Positions 1-8,567 of a stretch of DNA of 64,000 bases are shown here, piece after piece. The notes under the pieces were generated by a model. The model worked only from the letters and a program-made list of their open reading frames with translations. It was not told the DNA's origin and searched no databases. Origin of the DNA: a virus. A program made the position numbers and the translations under genes. Location: IMG/VR virus record IMGVR_UViG_3300020596_000014, positions 62,001-126,000 of that record. One strand, written 5' to 3'. Each line of letters opens with the position of its first letter. Within the stretch, counting starts at the first letter, position 1.

Positions 1-2
1 CA

Positions 3-782
3 TCGAAGGCTTACAAGAAGATGTCGATCGTTCGAGCGATCGCGAAGCATGGTTCTGAGAACTTCATTAGAGAAGTGATCGAGAAGTGTTCCTCTTACGA
101 CGCGATGGACGTCGCCGAGATCGACTGGATTGCGAAGCTTGAGCTGACGAACCCGGACGTTGGTTACAACATCGCGAAGGGAGGCAACGCTCCGATGCGC
201 GGTCGAAAGCACACGGCGGCCTCAAAGGCTCTGATGCGTATGGCGAAGCTCAATCCGACGGACGAGACTCGAGCGTCGTTGAAGGCTGGGCAGGCGAGAG
301 CTAATGCCGATCCAGAGACAATACAGAGGAAGGTCGAAGCCGCGAAGCGGCGCGGTGTGCACTCGAAGCTTCTGGAAGGTCATGCTCGCTTCTTTGAGAA
401 CGGTATGCCGGAAGAGACGAAGCAGAAGTTGAGCGTCGCGATGTCAGGTGAGAAGAACGCGAACTACGGGAAGCCGGTACCTGCCGAGCGAAAGAAGAAG
501 CTTTCGGCTGCCCATCAAGGTAAAATCTTGTCAACTGAACACAAAGCAGCCATTGCTCGCGGAGTCGTCGGGAAGTGTTCGTCGCGCGGTCTCAACCGTC
601 GCCCTGTGCACGTTTACGAGAACGATGAGCACGTTGCTAGCTACCTCAGGCTAGAGTTCGTAGCTGAAGACATGGGCGTCAGCGTCAAAACGTTGCGAGC
701 TTGGTTGTGCTCTGGGAAGAAATTCGGCAACCGTCGCTACGTACAAGACGAAAGTACGATCAGCGCATTGCGCTCTAAGTAA
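3..782 (+). CDS. GIY-YIG homing endonuclease, 5' part outside window
   Basis: The frame is open to the left edge, so the N-terminal GIY and YIG strands lie upstream; the first internal ATG is at 21. What remains fits the second half of a GIY-YIG nuclease domain: a HGSENFIREVIEKC segment, then the conserved AEIDWIAKLE helix with its glutamate, then GYNIAKGGN. NUMOD3-like DNA-binding repeats follow (GRKHTAASK, NYGKPVPAERKKKLS, GKILSTEHKAAIA) and the end carries a NUMOD1-like helix-turn-helix (VAEDMGVSVKTLRAWL). Such enzymes cut a specific DNA site and copy their own gene into it. It lies directly before a structural gene, 9 bases away, as a free-standing mobile gene would. Family is firm; activity cannot be judged without the N-terminus. 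Confidence 0.8.
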   Translation, partial: SKAYKKMSIVRAIAKHGSENFIREVIEKCSSYDAMDVAEIDWIAKLELTNPDVGYNIAKGGNAPMRGRKHTAASKALMRMAKLNPTDETRASLKAGQARANADPETIQRKVEAAKRRGVHSKLLEGHARFFENGMPEETKQKLSVAMSGEKNANYGKPVPAERKKKLSAAHQGKILSTEHKAAIARGVVGKCSSRGLNRRPVHVYENDEHVASYLRLEFVAEDMGVSVKTLRAWLCSGKKFGNRRYVQDESTISALRSK

Positions 783-791
783 AGGATATCA

Positions 792-1508
792 ATGGGTTTC
801 TTGGATTCAAGCACGAACAATATTTTAGTTGACTGCGTTCTAACCGACTCTGGAAGACAATTCCTCGCCCGCAACGACGGGAGCTTCTCTCTCGTCAAGT
901 TTGCCCTTGGCGACGACGAGGTCGACTACTCGAACATCAAGAAGTACGGTCGCACGGTTGGCAAGGAGCGCATCGAGAAGCTCACGCCAGTGCTCGAGGC
1001 CCTGACCAACCAGTCATACGCGATGAAGTACAAACTTATCAGCGTGTCTAATCCAAACCTCGTCCGACTCCCGCGTCTGACCCTGTCCGGCGACTCTAGC
1101 GTCTCTAGCTCCACCAGCCTTGTCACGCTCGGTCGCACGACTCAGAAGACGTCCGTTGTCTCCATCGAGCAGACGATCCAGGGCGAGTCGACCATCGATG
1201 TTGAGCTGCGCGACCAGGTGTTTCAGGTCGAGATGAGTAATCTATTCCTGCAGATTCTGCAGGGCACGCCGGACGCCGTCGATGGACAGTCGCGCGCGAC
1301 CTATCTGATCCCGCGCTCGTCTAGCGAGAACAGTCAGGGAGGCTCTACCCTGCAGTTCACGCTCGCCGCCAAGTCGATCCCGGATGCACAGTTCACTGTC
1401 TACGGGTCGACTTCTAACAAGAACATCATCTCGACGTACGTACGCGTGACCGGTCTGCAGTCGGGCGCCGTCCTCGAGTACCGTGTTAACATCAACAAGA
1501 GTCTGTGA
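792..1508 (+). CDS. Virion structural protein (conserved, unnamed)
   Basis: A 238-residue protein with a good ribosome site (AAAGGA) before its ATG. The N-terminus (FLDSSTNNILVDCVLTDSG, then ARNDGSFSLVKFALGDDEVDY) resembles a protein family that recurs beside structural genes in large marine T4-like phages. The rest is Ser/Thr-rich and looks beta-structured, with no catalytic motif. It lies among fibre-like and LamG-like genes, so an outer virion or tail-tip role is likely. Family membership is from recall and the virion role from context. Confidence 0.6.
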   Translation: MGFLDSSTNNILVDCVLTDSGRQFLARNDGSFSLVKFALGDDEVDYSNIKKYGRTVGKERIEKLTPVLEALTNQSYAMKYKLISVSNPNLVRLPRLTLSGDSSVSSSTSLVTLGRTTQKTSVVSIEQTIQGESTIDVELRDQVFQVEMSNLFLQILQGTPDAVDGQSRATYLIPRSSSENSQGGSTLQFTLAAKSIPDAQFTVYGSTSNKNIISTYVRVTGLQSGAVLEYRVNINKSL

Positions 1509-1589
1509 CACCATCTCGGTTGCTTTCGACGGCCGGGCGGTGAGACGTGGCCTTTGCTCTTCAAGCCGGGACGTCTAGCTTCTTGCTGT

Positions 1590-1828
1590 GTGATCTACCG
1601 AGTCGACAACAGGGAGGCGGGCTTGACCTACGTCGGGCAGACCGTCCTGCCGCTCGAGGATCGTTGGAAGGCACACCGATGAAACGAAGAAAAGCTAGCA
1701 AACCGGTGAGACAACTCACGTCGCTTGGCGACGTTGTTGCTATCTTCGAGTCGTTGACAGCCGCGGCAAAGGCGAACGGGTACTCGAAAGGTGCCGTATG
1801 TAACAACATTCGGGACTCAGAGCGATGA
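1590..1828 (+). pseudogene. Decayed GIY-YIG homing endonuclease
   Basis: From a GTG at 1590 the first 30 codons read VIYRVDN, then TYVGQT, then DRWKAH: the GIY and YIG strands of a GIY-YIG nuclease. That frame stops at 1680-1682. An overlapping ATG at 1679 opens another frame whose 49 residues look like the C-terminal NUMOD1-type helix-turn-helix (FESLTAAAKANGYSKGAVCNNI). The central catalytic region and linker, normally over 100 residues, are missing. I read this as an internally deleted and frameshifted endonuclease gene between two structural genes. Confidence 0.7.
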
Positions 1829-1878
1829 CCGCTCAAGGACGTCAAGTTCGAGCACGTTACTACGTAAGGAACAAGTAA

Positions 1879-3114
1879 ATGGCAATCTACAAAGAGCTCA
1901 GCTCGGATAACTTAAAAACGGCACGCTCGTTTTTGTCACAGCTCGTTGAAGTCTTGCAGCAAGACATCTCTGGCTCCTCCACACGACGCAAGTATCAGCA
2001 CTTCGTCACCGGCGCTGGCGTAGCTCCCGGCGTGACTTCCTCGCTGTTCCAGACGGTGCACGACCAGGACTTCACGCTACAGACGACGAACCCGCAATTC
2101 GATGTCACGGTTGGTCTATTCGCGTCTGGCTCGATCGTCTCGACGACCAAATCCGGAACTGACTCCGCCGGCAAGCTGTTGTTCCCCTCAAACTCGCTGA
2201 TGATGCGCGAGAAGGTGGACATCTATCGGCAGTTCGCCCAGTTGCTGCTTGGCGACTCGACCGCGCAGTTTACCGCCCCGGCTGACTCCTCGACCAGCAC
2301 GGATCGCATCGACGCCCCGTTGTTCATCAGTTTTCGACGGCTGTTCTCGCGCGATAAGATCAAACGAGAGACATTCGCATTGAAGTTCTATAAGAACGCC
2401 AATGTCATCGCCAGTGCGCTCCATGTCGGCAACATCTCGACCGTCATCACCGGATCCGAGCTCACTAGCTCGTTCATCTACACGGACGTCGGCAGCGCGA
2501 ACAATCGTAACGTGGCCGTCGGCGGAGAGGTAGGCAGCATCGTCGAGTCCTCGAACACCGCTAACACCGTTGGTCTGCTATTCTACGATCACGGCGTCGC
2601 CATCCTCGATCTCGAGAAGATCATGAGCGGCAGTCAGCTCGTCTCAGGTTCAATCAGCTCGGTCGGCGCCACAGTGTCTGCCCACCTGTCGCGCGGCGCG
2701 CAGGCCATCGGCGGTCAGTTTGGTGACAACTCTCGGGCCAAGTTCATCCCCGACTTCCTTACGAGCGGCTCAATCGACAACATCGTCGACCACATCTGTG
2801 CGGTTCGCTTCCACACGGGCTCGATCACAGCCATCACGTTTCAGAATATCACAAACATCAACTCGACGCTTGTGTCCGTGCAGGCAGGGCCTGACGAGTT
2901 CAACTACTCGAGCAACCCAACGTTCCGCGACGCAGACGACAGAATCACAGTTATCGAGGCAGGCCAGGAAGATATTTCGCAGACGTTCGTTTTTGTCACG
3001 TCTGTCGGTCTTTTTGACGCTAACGACAATCTGCTTGCGGTTGCGAAGCTAAGCCGACCAGTTGAGAAGAGTCCGGAGCGTGGACTTAATCTTCGCGTGA
3101 GGTTGGATTATTGA
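1879..3114 (+). CDS. Virion structural protein, unknown role
   Basis: 411 residues with no enzyme motif. The N-terminal part is helical (YKELSSDNLKTARSFLSQLVEVLQQ), followed by a Ser/Thr/Gly-rich beta-like body. The MREKVDIYRQFAQLLLG segment is a helix that looks conserved in structural proteins of large T4-like phages. It lies in the same block as the fibre-like and LamG genes, so I infer a tail-tip or baseplate-peripheral part. It is preceded and followed by endonuclease remnants, which suggests this part of the block has been a repeated homing target. No named T4 counterpart recognised. Confidence 0.55.
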   Translation: MAIYKELSSDNLKTARSFLSQLVEVLQQDISGSSTRRKYQHFVTGAGVAPGVTSSLFQTVHDQDFTLQTTNPQFDVTVGLFASGSIVSTTKSGTDSAGKLLFPSNSLMMREKVDIYRQFAQLLLGDSTAQFTAPADSSTSTDRIDAPLFISFRRLFSRDKIKRETFALKFYKNANVIASALHVGNISTVITGSELTSSFIYTDVGSANNRNVAVGGEVGSIVESSNTANTVGLLFYDHGVAILDLEKIMSGSQLVSGSISSVGATVSAHLSRGAQAIGGQFGDNSRAKFIPDFLTSGSIDNIVDHICAVRFHTGSITAITFQNITNINSTLVSVQAGPDEFNYSSNPTFRDADDRITVIEAGQEDISQTFVFVTSVGLFDANDNLLAVAKLSRPVEKSPERGLNLRVRLDY

Positions 3115-3189
3115 ACCTGTTTTGAGGTTTTGATTCAACGACGAGTGGATACACTCGATGGACTTTAATTCCGACTGACACTCCTCTCC

Positions 3190-3483
3190 AGGGTTGGTCG
3201 CCAATTTCATCGTTCCTTTTATGAGCTTCGTTACTTCCGCATGTTCGACTTTGATTCTGATGTTATAAGAGTGAACCGTTCAAGATCCCGTATCTATGGG
3301 AAGAGTCTGTCAAATTACACGCTAGACGTCCTCGTTACACGTCATGATCACAAGTAGTTGATCGAGGTGAAGCCGGCAACTCTCGTAAACGATCCGAAGA
3401 ACATCGCGAAAGCAATCGTTTGGTGTTCGCAAAATGGAGTTGAGTACATTGTCGTCACCGAAAATGAACTCCCGATTATCTAG
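3190..3483 (+). pseudogene. Remnant of a TnsA-like homing endonuclease
   Basis: In one frame this stretch reads FHRSFYELRYFRMFDFDSDV, then YTLDVLV, an in-frame TAG near 3357, then LIEVKPATLVNDPKNIAKAI and VEYIVVTE. The order (RSxxEL, a hydrophobic-D strand, then an E-x-K catalytic strand) matches the C-terminal nuclease domain of the intact endonuclease at 28619-29461 and the gp4-like protein at 9113-9520. No start codon or N-terminal DNA-binding module is seen upstream back to 3115, and the stop breaks the domain. I call it a decayed endonuclease tail. It accounts for most of the otherwise gene-poor 3115-3492 stretch. Confidence 0.7.
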
Positions 3484-3492
3484 CTTCACCCT

Positions 3493-3675
3493 GTGTCTAT
3501 CAAGCGTTTATCCCCAGAGGCTATCGAGACCTTCACAATGGTACTTCACCCCAAGCGCCGCTACTCAGCGCGCGTGCCTCGCGTGCCTCGCGCCTTCGTC
3601 GTCAACGAGTTGCTGTTAGAAACGTCCGAGGTGTTGCTCACACAAGCCGGCGAAGATCTGTTGTTAGAGAGTTAA
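3493..3675 (+). CDS. Small protein, possible virion component
   Basis: A 60-codon frame from GTG 3493; an ATG at 3538 would give 45 residues. The product is basic at the start (HPKRRYSARVPRVPRAF) and ends in a pseudo-repeat LLLETSEVLLTQAGEDLLLE. Such leucine/glutamate repeats are seen in small phage structural proteins. It ends 6 bases before the fibre-like gene and could be translated with it. No family recognised, and the start is uncertain. Confidence 0.4.
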   Translation: MSIKRLSPEAIETFTMVLHPKRRYSARVPRVPRAFVVNELLLETSEVLLTQAGEDLLLES

Positions 3676-3681
3676 GCGAAC

Positions 3682-5409
3682 ATGGCAAAGAAAATCACAG
3701 AGCTCAACGCCGCGACTCTAGTCAAATCCTCCGACGTCGTGGTGTACGTTGACCTCGTCGCGGCGGAGACGAAGAAGGCAACCTGGGTTCAAGTCGTTGC
3801 GGGCATCAACGACCTTGTCGCCACCGTCTCCGGCTCGACCTTCACTGGTCCTGTGGTTGGCGCAAGCAACGGAGGCTTCACAGGCTCGCTCACTCGCTTA
3901 GCTGGCGGCGTTCTCCCGTTCATCACCGCTGTTGCCGGCAACGTTATCACGATCAGCACCGGCTCGCTCGGGCAGATTATCTTCTCCGGCTCGGGCGGCA
4001 CCGCTTCGGGAGGCGGTTCGTCAGGTGGCGGTGATCCGGGCGCTCAATACTTGGTCCTCGCATTTACAGCCTCCCTCCCCAACGAGCGCATCTTCACGCC
4101 AGGTACTGGACTCTTTTCCACAGACGCTGGCGCAGGCGCCGCTTATACGATCGGCGTAAACGATCGCTTCTTTGCTGGTTTGACAGGTTCGACCTTTAGT
4201 GGTCCGATCAGGGCGACCGGCGGGCTGAGCGGTTCACTTCAGAATCTTACGGATGGCACCTCTTTCCTCGTCGGCGTCGGAGGGATCACTATCACCTCTC
4301 AGTCGAACGGACAGATCTTCATTTCCGCTTCGGCTGGCGGCTCTGGTGGTAGCGGTACGGTGACGGCACAGTATCTCACTCTCGCCACCGACGCAACATT
4401 GACTGCTGAACGGGTCCTCGTACCGTCTACGGGTTTATTTTCTAGCGACACGGGGGCTAACGGCAACTTCACTATCGGCGTAAACGATCGCTTCTTTGCT
4501 GGTTTGACAGGTTCGACCTTTAGTGGTCCGATCGTGGGCACAAACGCTGGCGGGTTCACCGGCTCGCATACGCAACTTGTTGGAGGCGCTCCGTTTATTA
4601 CGGCTCTTGCCGGCAATGTCATCACGATTACGACCGGCTCGCTCGGGCAGATCATCCTCTCCGGCTCGGGCGGCGTCAATCAAGGCGCGCCACTTGGCGC
4701 GCAGTATCTCACGCTTACTAGTAATCCTGAGCTCACGGTTGAGCGCGTCTTCACGCCAGGTACTGGACTCTTTTCCACAGACGCTGGCGCAGGCGCCGCT
4801 TATACGATCGGCGTAAACGATCGCTTCTTTGCGGCGCTCACGGGATCTATTTTTACGGGCGTTGTCTCCTTCGACTCAGGCGCCGTCTCCGGTCTCACCA
4901 GGGGCACCGACGTCTTCGCATACTTCAGCGGCTCGTGTGGCCTGACCGGTTCGAGCGTCAACACGCCGGCGACCCGTAGGGCGGTGGTCTTCGCCGGCGA
5001 CATGATGCTGTCGGGCACGTTTCAGGAGCAGCGCCCGATCCAGTCTCCTAACGTCTACAAACACAACATCCTCACCCAGTCGGTGACAGCCGACGCGACG
5101 CCGCTGCTCGTCTACAGGTGGCAGATCGCCAATGGCTCGACGGTCGCGGACGTTCAGTTCCTCGCCACGCGCGCGAACTCCTCTCAGGCCTCGGTCATCG
5201 GTCAGAAGGCGCTCTTCCGCAACAACGCCGGCACCGTCACGCTTGTTGGCAGCGGCAGCATTAGCACCGGTCTCCTCTGTGACACAGGCCTCGCTTGGAG
5301 CGCCAACATCATCAACGCTGGTGCTGAGGGTCGAGTGTTCGTCACAGGTTCGGCGGCAATTACGATCACATGGGCCATCGACGGGACCATCACGACGGTG
5401 ACACCGTGA
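3682..5409 (+). CDS. Repeat-containing fibre or adhesin-like structural protein
   Basis: 575 residues. The N-terminus (MAKKITELNAATLVKSSDVVVYVD) resembles the virion-attachment start of many phage fibre proteins. The middle is built from about three modules of roughly 110 residues, each containing GAQYL, an ER(V/I)(F/L)xP element, TGLFS, IGVNDRFFAGLTGSTFSGP and VITI.TGSLGQI, joined by Gly/Ser linkers. Parts of the repeats are identical at DNA level, so duplication or gene conversion is recent. The C-terminal 150 residues are unique and may form the tip. It is followed with a 4-base overlap by a LamG-like gene. A host-adhesion role is inferred from the repeat architecture and neighbours. Confidence 0.65.
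   Translation: MAKKITELNAATLVKSSDVVVYVDLVAAETKKATWVQVVAGINDLVATVSGSTFTGPVVGASNGGFTGSLTRLAGGVLPFITAVAGNVITISTGSLGQIIFSGSGGTASGGGSSGGGDPGAQYLVLAFTASLPNERIFTPGTGLFSTDAGAGAAYTIGVNDRFFAGLTGSTFSGPIRATGGLSGSLQNLTDGTSFLVGVGGITITSQSNGQIFISASAGGSGGSGTVTAQYLTLATDATLTAERVLVPSTGLFSSDTGANGNFTIGVNDRFFAGLTGSTFSGPIVGTNAGGFTGSHTQLVGGAPFITALAGNVITITTGSLGQIILSGSGGVNQGAPLGAQYLTLTSNPELTVERVFTPGTGLFSTDAGAGAAYTIGVNDRFFAALTGSIFTGVVSFDSGAVSGLTRGTDVFAYFSGSCGLTGSSVNTPATRRAVVFAGDMMLSGTFQEQRPIQSPNVYKHNILTQSVTADATPLLVYRWQIANGSTVADVQFLATRANSSQASVIGQKALFRNNAGTVTLVGSGSISTGLLCDTGLAWSANIINAGAEGRVFVTGSAAITITWAIDGTITTVTP
4091..4175 (+). repeat. 85-bp direct repeat, copy 1
   Basis: This 85-base segment inside the fibre-like gene matches 4748-4832 with no difference that I can see. 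It encodes the FTPGTGLFSTDAGAGAAYT to NDRFFA part of the module. Identity at third codon positions points to recent duplication or gene conversion rather than protein-level selection alone. Confidence 0.85.
4150..4209 (+). repeat. 60-bp direct repeat, copy 1
   Basis: Matches 4474-4533 exactly by eye; encodes IGVNDRFFAGLTGSTFSGPI. It overlaps the end of the 85-bp repeat, so the third module shares only the first part and the second module only the second part. This mosaic pattern is expected from recombination between modules. Confidence 0.85.
4474..4533 (+). repeat. 60-bp direct repeat, copy 2
   Basis: Second copy of the 4150-4209 repeat, 324 bases downstream (in frame). The flanking codons differ between the copies, so the exact identity is confined to this segment. 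Confidence 0.85.
4748..4832 (+). repeat. 85-bp direct repeat, copy 2
   Basis: Second copy of the 4091-4175 repeat, in the same orientation and frame, 657 bases downstream. Recombination between the copies would delete or add whole protein modules without shifting the frame, because 657 is a multiple of three. Confidence 0.85.
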
Positions 5410-6200
5410 TTTTCCGCACCCGGCCACCCAGCGGCTTCAACACGATAAACCCAAAGGACATCCCCGGTTTGAAACTGTGGATCGACGCACATCTTGGCGT
5501 CACGGGCATCGTGAACGGCGTGCTCAATTCGATTGTCGACCAAAGTGACAGTAGCAACAATCTCTCTAATATCTCGGGCGTCAACAGGCCCATTTACGCC
5601 AATCAAGATCGCTACACAAATGGTATGAACATTTTCAGGCGCGGGCGTGCCGACGGGCGGGCCATCGACCTTGAAGGAGGCAACGACTGGCTCAGCTTGG
5701 ACGGCACGTCGAGCGGCCCGTTCATTGCCTTCGCAGCCGAAACCGCCACTATATGGCATGTTAGCAAGCATACCAGTAACAGAAGCACAGCTACAGAAAT
5801 CACTATCAATACGCCGCTCAATATTATCTGTCGAAACGACGGCTCAACGTACGGGCCGCAGGTCGGCTTCAGCAGTGGCAGACCGCAGTTCATCATCTAT
5901 GACGTGAGTTGGAACACCTACTCGGCCACGCGCACCAATTTGAACGACGGTCAACTCCACACAGTTTGTTGGACGATCAACAACACGACGCTCACTTGTT
6001 ACATCGACGGCGCACTAGACAGTGTAATCACAACCGTTGGAGCGATGAACACCGCCTTCGCCGGTGTCAACTCGATCGGCGGACACGCACTGAACGACGG
6101 CTTTCAGGGTTACATCGGTGAGGTGATGATCTGGGACAAGGTGCTCACCTCACAACAAGTTGTACTACTCCACACACGCGCTATGAACATTCACGCCTGA
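5406..6200 (+). CDS. LamG/concanavalin-like virion protein
   Basis: I start it at GTG 5406, which overlaps the previous stop as GTGA, giving 264 residues. The sequence PGLKLWIDAHLGV, then VDQSDSSNNL, is the typical start of a concanavalin/LamG-like domain on phage and bacterial surface proteins. The later LNDGQLHTVCWTI...YIDGALD...GYIGEVMIWDKVL strands, ending in a short helix, complete that fold. Such domains bind sugars or act as trimeric tip modules. Position after the repeat fibre and before another LamG-containing protein supports a receptor-binding or decoration role. Sugar specificity cannot be read from sequence. Confidence 0.7.
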   Translation: MIFRTRPPSGFNTINPKDIPGLKLWIDAHLGVTGIVNGVLNSIVDQSDSSNNLSNISGVNRPIYANQDRYTNGMNIFRRGRADGRAIDLEGGNDWLSLDGTSSGPFIAFAAETATIWHVSKHTSNRSTATEITINTPLNIICRNDGSTYGPQVGFSSGRPQFIIYDVSWNTYSATRTNLNDGQLHTVCWTINNTTLTCYIDGALDSVITTVGAMNTAFAGVNSIGGHALNDGFQGYIGEVMIWDKVLTSQQVVLLHTRAMNIHA

Positions 6201-6213
6201 TATGACAACCAGC

Positions 6214-6219
6214 TATAAT
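6214..6219 (+). promoter_or_regulatory. Possible promoter -10 element (TATAAT)
   Basis: A TATAAT hexamer sits in the short AT-rich gap between 6200 and 6238, 18 bases before the next ATG. I find no convincing -35 box. A lone TATAA-type element would fit T4-style late promoters, which need only a -10-like box, but it is not the T4 consensus TATAAATA. A similar element lies at 23344-23349. Weak evidence. Confidence 0.3.
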
Positions 6220-6237
6220 ATGCTAGCTGATACGTGA

Positions 6238-8538
6238 ATGCCTGAGTACATCGTCACCGGCTCGCTCAAGATCTTCGCGAACCCTTCTGCTCGGGAGAAG
6301 GACGCGTTTTCACCTTCGGTGTTCGTCGATCAGACGCGTAAGTCCGACACGTTGGACTCCATCTTACGCGCTCTGAGCGTCAAGGTCGCCGGCGGCCGGT
6401 CCAACATCTCAAACGCGATGCAGTCGTATATGGAGCGAGTCAACGCGATCCCCACTTCCGCCAAGAACTCGGCCGATATGGAGATCCTGCGTCACGCCCC
6501 CACGACGCAGTACACTATCAACACTGCTAAGAAACTGTTCGTACAGAACAGACTGATGCCTTACTACAGAGCCCACCGACCGAGTTGTCACTGGGCGTAC
6601 GTCAACTATCACACTGTCAACTTCTTCACGGGCGACTCGGTCCCGTCTGACGCCGCTTGGCTCTACCCGAACGTGCGAAACGACGCCTTCCCGAGCGGAT
6701 GCTACTCCCCGACCGGTAGCTTCACATTCGAGTTCTATGTCAACCCACGCTACTCAACGTCGCAGACGGGCTCGATCCATTTCAAGGCCGGCACCATCTT
6801 ACATCTGTCGTCAAGCTACGCGCTCTCGCTGGTCTCAGGGTCTTCCCGCGGTCGCGACGGCAACGCCGACGGTTTCCGCCTGCTTCTGCAACTCTCATCT
6901 AGTGCAGATGTCAAGCCGAGTCTAGTCACGCCTGGCTCCGGCGCCACGCCTGCTGCCTGGTTGTCGAACGACAACTCGCTGAGTCGCAACAAGTGGCATC
7001 ACGTCCTGGTCACGTGGGGCACTCACCGGAATGATCAAGGCACCGGCAGCTTCTACGTCGACGGCGTGCAGAAGGGCGTCTTCGTCTTCCCGTCGGCGTC
7101 CTGTCTGTCGCCCTTTGCGACAAACGACGTCCTCTGTCTCGGAAACTTCTACGAAGGCACAAACACCGACGCCTCGGTGCAGGCTCGCTTCTTTGCCGCC
7201 GACACCGCCGCGCGAGAAGGTGTCCACGCTCTCGACGGCGCCTCCGGGGTCAACTACCCCGTCTCGTTTTCTTTTAACCACCAACTGAACGCTGAGCTTC
7301 ATGACGTCAGTCTTCGCGAGGATTACCTGCCCTCGACGAAGGCGACAACACTAGGGTTGATGAACCCAAAGAAAGCTCCAAGGAGCGCAAACCCTTACCT
7401 CTTCTACGTTCCCCCATTCTTCGTCCCCGGCGCTCCGACGTTGACCGAGGTGAACGCGGCGGGCGGGTTGCTCATCACGCCGTTCCATGCGCTCGATGAA
7501 GGCAGCAAGCACCCGTTCTCGGCCCCCATGTCATTCGGCGTGGCTGGGCGCTACAACAGTCTCGAGAATTTCACGAGAGACTTCGCCACCAATCGTCACG
7601 CGCGGGTCCTGCACCTGACGGCAAGTCAGTTCCTTGATTCGACGCCGGGGGCGCTCGTTGCGAACGACTATCTCTACGCCACGGCTAGTGTTCGACTCCG
7701 TAACCTGAACGTCTTGCCTTGCGACGACGGCAACTTCCGCCCGAACTTCGAGCTCGCGTCGGCTCTCGATCTCGCAGACGACAAGCGTTTCGTCGACGAC
7801 ATCGGCAGCCCGTCGCCGGCCTTGATCTCGCTGCGTAACATGATCACCGGCTCGATCTATTCGAGTCTCTTCCACCAGACCGGAAGCATGTTCAACGACG
7901 TCGTCAAGATTGTTCCGGAGTCTAGCGCGCTGAACCCGACCGTTGTGCCGTCAGGGCTGTACGCTGTTCACCAACGGACGCAGGACGCGACCTCAAACGA
8001 GGTCATTATGTTCGACATCAGCAATTTGTTCTTCGGCGAGCGCATTCGACCGGGCTCGTTCGTCATCAGCGACCCAACGCTCAGTGGCTCGAACGGGCGC
8101 GTCACGATGCGTCTGCAAGACGACGGCAACGGAGGTTTGTTCCGGGCTGACGGTCTCACGCAACGTGCCGCGTGGAATCACGTCGGCAACGTCTTCTATG
8201 AGGAGGGTGTCATTCTCATCAAGAGCCCTGCTATCCCGTTCTTCGGGTCCGAAGGTTTCGACATCGAGTTCGAGGGCGAAAAGTCGGTTCACACTACGAA
8301 GCTCAATGTGCTTGTCGACGCGACGTCGTACAACACCTCGTCCAATCAGACTTGGAGCTCCACTATGTCGGCATCCTTCGACGCTAACCGCGACCCAGAG
8401 AACGAGAAGTTCGTCACGATCAGCGGGGTCAATTTCCACGACGAGAACCTGAACATCGTGATGAGAGCGCAACTGGCGCAGCCTATCGTGAAACGTCGTG
8501 GCGATCGTTATTTGATAAGAATTCGCCACGACTGGTAG
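6238..8538 (+). CDS. Large LamG-containing structural protein
   Basis: 766 residues. The N-terminus (PEYIVTGSLKIFANPSAREKDAF) is followed by a laminin-G-like beta sandwich at about residues 160-290 (SFTFEFYVNPRYS, then LSRNKWHHVLVTWG, then GSFYVDGVQKG, the standard LamG signature). The remaining 450 residues are beta-rich without a recognised domain. The gene closes the adhesion-like block that starts at 3682. Likely a peripheral virion or baseplate-associated protein; no enzymatic motif is visible. Confidence 0.65.
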   Translation: MPEYIVTGSLKIFANPSAREKDAFSPSVFVDQTRKSDTLDSILRALSVKVAGGRSNISNAMQSYMERVNAIPTSAKNSADMEILRHAPTTQYTINTAKKLFVQNRLMPYYRAHRPSCHWAYVNYHTVNFFTGDSVPSDAAWLYPNVRNDAFPSGCYSPTGSFTFEFYVNPRYSTSQTGSIHFKAGTILHLSSSYALSLVSGSSRGRDGNADGFRLLLQLSSSADVKPSLVTPGSGATPAAWLSNDNSLSRNKWHHVLVTWGTHRNDQGTGSFYVDGVQKGVFVFPSASCLSPFATNDVLCLGNFYEGTNTDASVQARFFAADTAAREGVHALDGASGVNYPVSFSFNHQLNAELHDVSLREDYLPSTKATTLGLMNPKKAPRSANPYLFYVPPFFVPGAPTLTEVNAAGGLLITPFHALDEGSKHPFSAPMSFGVAGRYNSLENFTRDFATNRHARVLHLTASQFLDSTPGALVANDYLYATASVRLRNLNVLPCDDGNFRPNFELASALDLADDKRFVDDIGSPSPALISLRNMITGSIYSSLFHQTGSMFNDVVKIVPESSALNPTVVPSGLYAVHQRTQDATSNEVIMFDISNLFFGERIRPGSFVISDPTLSGSNGRVTMRLQDDGNGGLFRADGLTQRAAWNHVGNVFYEEGVILIKSPAIPFFGSEGFDIEFEGEKSVHTTKLNVLVDATSYNTSSNQTWSSTMSASFDANRDPENEKFVTISGVNFHDENLNIVMRAQLAQPIVKRRGDRYLIRIRHDW

Positions 8539-8567
8539 GATCGTTGTATGTTCTCCTATCTATTCTC

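Noticed and set aside
5202-5771. Long minus-strand open frame (189 codons)
   Set aside because: It is antisense to the end of the fibre-like gene and the LamG gene, with no start signal or recognisable protein pattern. Such long antisense frames are common here because of G/C-rich third positions.
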